DNA of 64,000 nucleotides, taken from positions 1 to 64,000 of the forward strand of contig JAPXFQ010002638.1 in assembly GCA_028564705.1 (NCBI GenBank). Direction: 5' to 3'. How positions within the stretch are numbered: position 1 is the stretch's first letter; each line of letters opens with the position of its first letter. This stretch comes from Apricaphanius iberus (lineage: Eukaryota > Chordata > Actinopteri > Cyprinodontiformes > Aphaniidae). Made by a program: the position numbers and the translations under genes. The notes beneath the pieces are model-generated. The model worked only from the letters and a program-made list of their open reading frames with translations, had not been told where the DNA came from and ran no database searches. This document shows positions 56,898-64,000 of the stretch, piece after piece.

Positions 56898-57384
56898 TGT
56901 AGAAGGCAGATTCATATTGTATTACACTGTTAGGATTAATGTTTATATAACTACTTTCCACATTGCAAGATCTCCCCCATTAGCAAGGAATGTTTGATAC
57001 GGCCAAAGGATTATTTGTGCGAAGATCTGGCAGAACATCGACTTACTGAGGATTTCCCAGAAAACATTAGTCAAAATCTGATAGGGGTCAGGATGACCTG
57101 TCTCCAGTCTGGGACAGCACAGCTGGGATCCATCACTTAGGCACTGCACTTGTGTGTATGCAAGACGTGCACGTTCCCCCATGGGCAGAAAAGTACTTAA
57201 GAATCTGTACACCCCATTTTAGAGTCAGAGAGTCCCTGGTACGATCGTTTGATGCTGTATTAAGGTATGGTCTTTTGTCAAAATTTTGTGACATTTGATT
57301 AAAACCTGGCCCAAGGCTGCATATCCATTCTCTAAGGCTGTGTCTGTGTTTTTTTAATACTTGATGATACTCTGAGAACCAACA
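56898..57384 (+). repeat. right LTR
   Basis: Pairs with 40536-41021. Starts TGTAG directly after the purine tract and ends AACCAACA followed by the target duplication ATGT. Confidence 0.92.
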
Positions 57385-57609
57385 ATGTCAAAGGCTGTAA
57401 ATACTTATGTACATGTGATTTCTCAAGTTTTTTAGTTTTTTCAATAAATTAGCAACAATTTCAAATACACTTTTTTTCACATTATCATTATGGGGTGTTG
57501 TGTTTAGAATTGTATGGGAAAAAAATTATTTAATGCGTGTTGGAATAAGGCTGTAACATAAAAAAGTGGAAAAAGTGAATCGCTGTGAATACTTTACAGA
57601 TGCACTGTA

Positions 57610-57735
57610 TGTACTTTCAGTTTTTTATCCTTTTAACATATGTTTTGTTAGTTTCTTTACCACAAAATCATGTAAAGCACCTTGAATTACCTTGTTGATG
57701 AAAGTGTGCTATAAAAATAGAATTACCTTGCCATT
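57610..57735 (+). mobile_element. L2 3'UTR, right part
   Basis: Continuation of 39936-40116 after the Tc1 insertion: catgtaaagcaccttgaatt, gtgctataaaaatag, ttaccttgcc tail. Confidence 0.7.
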
Positions 57736-58990
57736 CCTGTTCTAGATGGAGTACATGATATTTAACAACAGCCATGATAAGAATAGCACTATTTTAGCTC
57801 ATTTTGAAATAAAAGCTAAACTTGACATAGTGAATGGAGAAGCATAAAACAATGAAAATGTAGTGCAATTATGTAAATGTGTCATTTGATTTGGATAAAT
57901 GTGTTTGCGTGTTTGGCAGGTGGGGTACTGGTTGACATTTTTAATACTTGTACAATGATTTTAGCACAAAAATCTTGCAGCAAAATACAGTAGAAACATA
58001 GCAGAAACCTTTTCTGGGGGGGCAACGTCACTCTTGCACCTTATGCAACCACAGTTTGACAACTTGTTTGCTTTGCTCCCTAACAGGTATATTAATTTTT
58101 CAGTTTTAAGACACAGTACAAATGCTACATTTTATATGATATGCCTACATATGGAATTTAGTATTTTCTCAGTTTTCCACACTGTATAAGTCTTACCCTG
58201 AATTTTCGCAGGAGTGTGTACCAAGAGATTATGTTAAAGCTTACTGCTGCATCAGGTTTAACTTGGACTAGCCTTTTGGTACATAGTATTAATTATGTTG
58301 GTACTCTAAATGTTGACATTTCTAAGGCTTTGTTGGTATGGCTAAACCCCAACCCAATATTTTCTGCAATCAGTGCTAAATTAGCCTGGTATGAAACACT
58401 AATAAGGTGACTATGTCTGTAAACATGGCTTGTGACAAAGCACCTCAGTCTTAGCTCCTAAATATCAACTGGGATACCTTCACTCTTATCACAGACATCT
58501 CCTTTATTGTTTAATAGCCTATCAGTGCCTACAATAATGAGCTTATCTCCACTCTTAATGACTGACTAAATTAAAGTCAGAATCATTAATGGCAGTGACT
58601 TGACTCTCCAATGCAATCACTCACATGCCAAGAAAGATTGTATTGAACAACATGGTAGTTGGAAATGCTTTTACAGTACAAAAATTTCACAGAAAAATAA
58701 AAAAATGGGTCCAAAACAACAGTTTTCCCTTGTTAAAGAGAAAAATAAAATGGAATACCCCTGGGGGATTTTACTTTGTTTGTGTGGTATTAAGCCACAT
58801 CATATTGCGAGATCTTTTCCAGTTTAAGTTGTTCTTTTCACTGCGGGTTATGCAGCAATGTATTCAGATTCACGATTTGTCCTACCAAATGGCAGTTACC
58901 ACAGTTCCCAGACCATCCAAGGGAGATCAAAATCTTCTTGCGTCAAAAGCGGGATTTGCGTTCCCTGGTGGGGGGCTCGCCATCCCTGGA
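57736..58990. other. unassigned sequence
   Basis: AT-rich; short ORFs without family features. Confidence 0.35.
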
Positions 58991-60286
58991 TAGAGTCCAG
59001 TCAATCAACCAATCTTCTTTGAAGAGAAAAAAAAAATCTGACCTGCACAAGACAGCAGGACAACATTCAAAAATAATTCTAAATTCCCACATCAAAAGTA
59101 AGTTGCAGCAGCTAATCATGCTTAAGAATCTATATTTTTTTAAATATAAGACATCACCCAAACAATTAATTTTTAAAGTTATAAGACACCCAGAGCAACA
59201 GAATACAGAACTCTCTGCAGACTTCTGAATGGAAACAGCTCGGTATCACAAGGAAGTGTAAGAAACTTCTATGAGTACAATTGATCTTCACAACACATTT
59301 GCATTCATGTTGAGCATGAATACACATTTTAAATACACACACTACACCGATTCGCTAAAACCAAGAATACTTAGCTTCTGGTGTGGCTCTATAAAGAGCT
59401 TACTCTGACTGCACGAGGTGCTCGCTTACTGATGGCGCTAGCTGTTAGCTTCTCAGTTCTGACCTAATTTCAGTCACACACTCGGTTCACATACCGTTAA
59501 AACAGCAACTCAACAGGGTTAACACTTGAACAAAACCTGGAGTGTTTCTTAAGGAATGTTTTTGACTATAAAATCGTAAAACGTGCCTCCCTCAGAGCGT
59601 AAAACTCTTCTACTTCTCATCACGTCTGCCTGAGTGCGCTTCACTGAACGTTCAGAAATAACACTATTATAATGTTCTCGTGCAGTGTGTTGAAACGCTG
59701 ACAAAAAACCAAGCTAAACCAGGTTAAATGAAGACCAAGTCGTTGTGAGGTTCACCATTTCTTCATTAACTTTTGGTGAAAACTGTAACACAAATATTAC
59801 AAAGTACATTCAATTTGTACTCAAACATTTGTACATAGTTATTAATAAACATTCAAAGTAATATATTTCCCTAAATAAGCATCATATAGCTTTTGTACAG
59901 TTTTAGCACACGTTAGCAAGTGTAAACAAACTTGTCCTAAATTTAACAAATTTCACCTCAATATCACTTTTACAGTTCTTTAACATTCATAGTATTAACT
60001 TTTTAAACTTACGGCATTGCCTCTATGATGCTTAATAGCGGATGGCATTGGATCAAGTTCAGAGCATGTAAAACATGTCTGCCATGCTTTTCAGGAGAGC
60101 CAGGAAGAGACCGGAAGTTGCAAAACGGGAAATGACATCAACTAATAGCTCTTTAAAAATAAACTTTCCATCCTGACAATTTAAACCTCAGTTGAAATTA
60201 CTTTGCTCATTTTAACTAAAATAACTGACGGGATCATAAAGAGAATTATTTCAACAGAAAATAAACAATTGCCTTGAAGGCATCAC
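58991..60286 (-). other. BEL 3' LTR and flank, left limit unknown
   Basis: The minus strand reads from TGTGATGCC at 60287 downward as LTR. I cannot tell where it ends. At about 58960-58990 the minus strand has tggcgagccccccaccaggg, which resembles sequence found just inside some LTR elements, so another element may lie here. Confidence 0.35.
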
Positions 60287-60364
60287 ACTCCCCGTCTGGC
60301 CTCTGTGAGGTCATAGTGAAAGTCACCAAGTCTGAACACTTGACTTTTATCAGTCTTTGGGAAG

Positions 60365-60452
60365 AAGGCACTCCGAAAACTTTTCAGAGACCTGTTACAG
60401 AAGTTGTTTTAAACTTCTGTAACAGGTCTCTGAAAAGTTTTCGGAGTGCCTT
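60365..60452. repeat. perfect 41-bp inverted repeat, 6-nt loop, at the end of BEL pol
   Basis: Arms 60365-60405 and 60412-60452 are exact reverse complements (aaggcactccgaaaactttt... and complement), loop gtttta. The right arm is pol coding sequence (GTPKTFQRPVTEV on the minus strand); the same peptide is therefore encoded on the plus strand by the left arm. Confidence 0.97.
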
Positions 60453-61982
60453 GGTCAGTGGTCTCCACTTCAACCTTTCTCACAAGGTCATCCTTTCCAG
60501 GAAAGGTGGCAGTAATCCTAGCCATTGGCCAGCAGTTGCGAACTATCTGCTTGTCACGGAGCAGGACTAGGTCTCCAACTTGAAGATTCCTTTGTGGTGT
60601 AGTCCACTTTTGTCTGTTTTGTAGAGTGGGTAAGTACTCGCGGCTCCATCTGCCCCAAAACTGGTTTGCCAGGGCCTGCACCTGCTTCCACTGTTTTGTG
60701 TAAAGGTCCTTGTCATCGAAGTCTCCCGGAGGAGGTGGAACTCCTGACTTCTGTGTGAGGAGCATTGATGGTGAAAGGATAAAAGGTTGCTGTGGATCTG
60801 CAGATACAGGTAAAAGTGGTCGTGCATTCATGATGGCGGTGACCTCTGCCATCAGTGTACAAAGGACTTCATGAGTTAGACGGCTTTTCTGTTGGAGCAA
60901 CATTGAATCAAGGATCCTTCTTGCGACACCGATCATACTCTCCCAACAGCCTCCCATATGGGAAGCGTGTGGCGGGTTGAATTTCCAGCTGCATCCTAGT
61001 TCACTCAAATACCTCTGCACTTATCCATGCCAAGCTCTCTGCATGCTCCAATGAAGTTGGTGCCACAGTCAGACTGGAGTTGCTTTGCAGGGCCTCTGAG
61101 TGCAAAGAAACGCCTGAGAGCATTTACACAGCTGGAAGAGTCCATTGACTCAATGACTTCTACGTGAACAGCTCTTGAACTGAGACAACTGAACATGATG
61201 GCCCACTGCTTACTCTCGGCCTGCCCTCCTCTCGTGCGTCTGGCTGTAACAGACCATGGACTTCACATACGTGAAAGGAGGACAAGTTTTGAGACGTTCC
61301 ATTGGTAGGTTAGCCATACATTGTTGCTCTGGTTTCCCTCGTAGCTTGCGACAAGTTATGCATTTGTGGAGAACTGAATTAATCAGTGTTTTGCCACCCA
61401 GGATCCACAGGCCTGCTGCTCTAATTGCTCCTTCCGTGAGATGACGGCCCTGATGTTTCACCTGCTCATGGTGATGTCTTGTGAGCAGCAACGATATGTG
61501 GCTGTTCTTGGGCATGATAATTGGGTTCTTTTCCGCACAAGTTAATTCAGAATGTTTTAACCGCCCTCCAACGCATATGAAGTCATTCTCCAACGTCGGG
61601 CAAAGTTTCAGTAGGGGGCTACTTTTAGGCACAGTTTTGTTGAATTGCAGTGCTGATAACTCCCTTGTGAATGCAGCCTTCTGCGCTGCTTTCAAGACAA
61701 CATCTCTTGCTTGAGTCATTTCATCAGCAGTGCGAGGTAGAATACAGTTATGCCAACCTTTACATTTGCTTTCTTGGTTTGACCGTTTGTGGGATCGTGC
61801 CATATGGATGAGGTAAGCAAACCCTCTGACAAGGGAGGTGAAAGTGGAAAACCGGTTGAAACGATCAGCGCTAAGTGTGGTTTCTTCAGTGCAAGTAGCA
61901 CAAGTTTGTACTTGGGGCCGGATCTCTGAGTCCTTCTCTGGCTCAATGAGCTCAAACCTTTGAGTGTTTTTTGTTGTTGTTG
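60409..61982 (-). pseudogene. BEL integrase region, frameshifted, first catalytic Asp block lost
   Basis: Frames in order: 61982-61210 with the spacer, the zinc module (HHEQVKHQGRHLTEG, HKCITCRKLRG) and NLPMERLKTCPPFTYV; 61196-61005 with FSCLSSRAVHVEVIESMDSS and SDCGTNFIGA (second Asp); 61020-60409 with SHMGGCWESMIGVARRIL (Glu) and a C-terminal WSREYLPTLQNRQKW / VGDLVLLRD module. Between FTYV and the next frame a few residues including the usual Asp-Phe-Gly block are missing and the frame shifts, so the enzyme cannot work. Its role in the family is insertion of the element DNA. Confidence 0.85.
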
Positions 61983-62235
61983 ATAAATGGACTGATAAAT
62001 GGACTGAACTTATATAGCGCTTTTCTAGTCTTACTGACCACTCAAAGCGCTTTACATTGAAGCCACATTCACCCATTCAGACTCGCATTCATACACCGAC
62101 ACCCAACATGGCTCGGTAGGACAATGTAGAATTTGGGGGTTAAGTGCCTTGCCCAGGGGCACATCGACATGTGACTCGAACCTACGACCCTCCGATTGCA
62201 AGCCAACTACTCTACCACTGCGCCACAGTCGCCCC
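61983..62235 (-). mobile_element. tRNA-derived SINE inserted in BEL pol
   Basis: Minus strand: head gactgtggcgcagtggtaga (A box) and gtaggttcgagtcac (B box), then the fish SINE body (ccctgggcaaggcacttaac, gtgtatgaatgcgag, gtaaagcgctttgag) and 3' end gcgctatataagttcagtcc. TGATAA lies at both edges (about 61981-61986 and 62236-62241), a possible target duplication. Pol III promoter boxes are good; not a tRNA gene. Confidence 0.88.
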
Positions 62236-63969
62236 TGATAACGTCTGATACAAGAATGAGGGACCTGTGAACCAAGATGTTTGTAAAAGGCGGGATGCAG
62301 GCAAGGATCTGGACGCGTGGTCAGCTGGGTTCTCCTCTGTGTGTACATAATTCCACTGTTCTGCAGTTGAGGACTGGCGGATGCGCCGGACTCTATTATG
62401 GACGTATGTATAGAAACGCTTTGTCTCTTTACAAATGTACCCAAGGACCACTTTACTATCTGTAAAGAACTGGACAGCATCAAACTTGAGATCAAGTTCC
62501 TCCTGGATGAGATCTGCCATCTCCACTGCAAGAACTGCTGCGCAGAGTTCAAGCCTAGGGATAGTTGGTTCCGACTGAGGTGCTAGCTTAGCTTTGCCCA
62601 TTACAAATCCCACTTCAGATTTCCCATCCTCCTGAATGGTCTTTATATAAGCCACAGCGCCGATTGCCTTGTTTGAGGCATCTGAGAAGATCCACAATTC
62701 TGAGCGCACTGCTTTGGATAACGAAGTTGTGTACGTCCGTGGAATATGAAGCTCACTTAAATCTTGAAGGGAGTCTCTCCATTCCTCCCAACTCTTCAGC
62801 TTGTCTTCTGGGAGTGGCATATCCCAGTCAGAAAGATCAGAGGTCAGTTCCCTGAGAAGGGCTCTTCCCTGGATTGTAACAGGTGCCAGCAAGCCGAGGG
62901 GGTCAAAAACAATGTTGACAGTAGAAAGAACTCCACGTCGAGTGAATGGTTTCCTTTTGTTAGATACAGAAAAGGTGAATGTGTCAGTTTTGATCTCCCA
63001 GAGTATGCCCAAACTCCTTTGTGTGGGTACTGTCTCTCCACCTAAATCTAAATCTTTGGTAACTGTAGCACGATCTTCAGGTGAGAAGGCTTCGGTGACT
63101 GCCTTGGAGTTTGACACAAACTTGTGCAACCGAAGGTTTGATTCTGCGAGTGAAGTCTGTGTTCGTTGGAGCAGATCGATGGCCTCTTCTTCAGATGGCA
63201 AAGATATTAAGCCATCATCCATGTAAAAGTGTCTTTCGACGAACTTGACTGTGTCGTCGCCATGCTCCTGAGCATTTTCTCGGATGGCTCTGGGAAGCCC
63301 ATAGATGGCTACGGCAGGGGATGGTGTACTGCCAAAGACATGGACTTTCATCCGGTACTCTATGTCAGGCTTACTGAGATCATTGTCCTTGTACCAAAAA
63401 AAACGGAGGAAGTTTCTGTGGTGTTCATGGACCAAAAAACAATGAAACATTTGTTGGATGTCTGCGAGGATAGCGACTCTCTCTTTTCGGAAACGCAGAA
63501 TGACACCAAGGAGAGAGTTGTTGAGATCAGGTCCTGTGAGGAGTACATCATTTAGGGAGACACCACAGTGTTTCGCGCTGGAATCAAACACCACCCTGAT
63601 TTGGTTTGGCTTTTGTGGATGGTATACACCAAATGATGGCAAGTACCAGCATTCCTCATCTTTGTTTAATGGGGGCGCCACCTCGGCATGACCACTGGTG
63701 AAGATTTTCTCCATGAATGCTGAATACTGTTCTTGCATCTCAGGTCTCCTTCTCAAAGTTTGCTGAAGAGAGATGAACCGCTTAACTGCCTGCCCTTTGT
63801 TGTTCGGGAGACGTTGGCGTGGTTCTCTGAATGGGAGTGGTGCGACCCAACTATTGGAGTCATCCCTGTAGACACTTGTTTCCATGATCTTTAGAAAGAG
63901 AATGTCTTCCCTTGACAGAACGAGTTGGTTGTCACGCTCTGTTTGATCGAAGACTGTTTGTCCAAGCAT
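62236..63969 (-). pseudogene. BEL/Pao reverse transcriptase-RNase H
   Basis: ~578 codons open on the minus strand. RT: ECWYLPSFGVYHPQKPNQIR, VFDSSAKHCGVSLNDVLLTG, ILADIQQMFHCFLV (first Asp), FGSTPSPAVAIYGL and HFYMDDGLISL (catalytic Asp pair). Then VFDPLGLLAPVTI, the RNase H-like LWIFSDASNKAIGAVAY, LELCAAVLAVEMADL, FFTDSKVVLGYI, VHTEENPADHASRSL and WFTGPSFL. The catalytic residues are present and the domain itself is intact to the SINE, so the frame (from beyond ATG 63969) is stopped only by the insertion. Confidence 0.9.
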
Positions 63970-64000
63970 TTTCTCTGGTAATTTATCAGGCCCCCTGATG

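Larger units (their letters stand above)
40536..57384 (+). mobile_element. LTR element with 486/487-bp LTRs, ATGT target duplication, no recognisable gag-pol
   Basis: LTRs at 40536-41021 and 56898-57384, both TGTAG...CCAACA, flanked by ATGT (40532-40535 and 57385-57388). A polypurine tract (agaggggggaaa) sits directly before the right LTR. Removing the 8.4-kb DNA transposon leaves ~8.46 kb, a typical retroviral length, yet no RT, integrase or protease motif is visible. A 4-bp duplication fits many ERVs. Strand follows the polypurine tract. It may be a large non-autonomous derivative or an element too decayed to read. Confidence 0.8.
40117..57607 (-). mobile_element. Tc1-like transposon (deleted), split by an LTR element
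   Basis: Left terminal repeat at 40117 (caatgcatcaggaaagtatt, cacagcgcttc) and right terminal repeat ending at 57607 (minus strand: cagtgcatctgtaaagtatt, cacagcgattc), both flanked by TA (40115-40116 and 57608-57609). The transposon's own sequence is only 40117-40531 and 57389-57607. Together they make a ~640-bp internally deleted derivative that keeps the transposase start. Confidence 0.85.
60287..64000 (-). mobile_element. BEL/Pao LTR retrotransposon, 3' half, running off the right edge
   Basis: Minus strand: RT-RNase H (63969-62236), SINE insertion (61983-62235), integrase (61982-60409), polypurine tract cagacggggag (60298-60288) and LTR start TGTGATGCC (60287). gag and protease would lie beyond 64000. 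The RT box YMDDGL and the order RT-RNase H-zinc-integrase are those of BEL/Pao. Broken by the SINE, frameshifts and a hairpin. Confidence 0.88.

Noticed and set aside
60274..60570. 98-codon plus-strand ORF
   Set aside because: Created by the 41-bp inverted copy of BEL pol sequence.
62160..62235. tRNA gene suggested by A and B boxes
   Set aside because: The tRNA-like head continues into a SINE body and tail, with no proper cloverleaf end.

Overview
The window looks like nuclear DNA of a teleost fish, in an AT-rich, transposon-dense stretch. I see no host single-copy gene, no tRNA gene, no operon and no CRISPR array. The evidence is the repeat set: L2-clade LINEs ending in (GAATT)n or (CCTTG)n tails, Rex1-type LINEs, BEL/Pao and ERV-type LTR elements, Tc1/mariner, PIF/Harbinger and a TTAA-flanked Kolobok-like DNA transposon, plus tRNA-derived SINEs with the typical fish 3' body. 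The species cannot be named from this.

Layout. About 165-5577 is a nearly full-length L2-clade LINE ('LINE-A', + strand): ORF1 has one frameshift, ORF2 one nonsense codon, and the 3'UTR carries a ~380-bp antisense 28S rRNA fragment. 5783-13098 is an older minus-strand L2 ('LINE-B') interrupted by a PIF/Harbinger transposon (about 7500-11048) that carries its usual Myb-like gene and DDE transposase, both decayed. 13430-24770 holds L2 and other LINE fragments, an L1-like 3' end, a SINE and unassigned AT-rich DNA. 25471-30636 is a broken endogenous retrovirus (RT, RNase H, integrase, 3' LTR) split by a second LINE-A 3' end that has the same 28S insert. 30640-36150 is mostly tails and unassigned DNA with several perfect hairpins, plus a Tc1 remnant. 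36150-39620 is a decayed minus-strand Rex1-type LINE.

39936-57740 is a five-level nest: an L2 3' end split by a Tc1-like element, itself split by a 16.8-kb LTR element (486/487-bp LTRs, 4-bp target duplication ATGT), itself split by an 8.4-kb TTAA-flanked DNA transposon, which has an L1-like fragment in one intron. The DNA transposon carries two convergent spliced genes: a Kolobok-like transposase (+) and a gene (-) with an RG-rich head and a cysteine-rich domain like the P2X7 C-terminal 'ballast' domain.

60287-64000 is the 3' half of a BEL/Pao element (minus strand) with a tRNA-SINE inserted in pol; it runs off the right edge. Nearly all coding sequence belongs to mobile elements and is broken. 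The two most unusual items are the antisense 28S segment propagated in LINE-A 3'UTRs and the ballast-domain gene inside the TTAA transposon.
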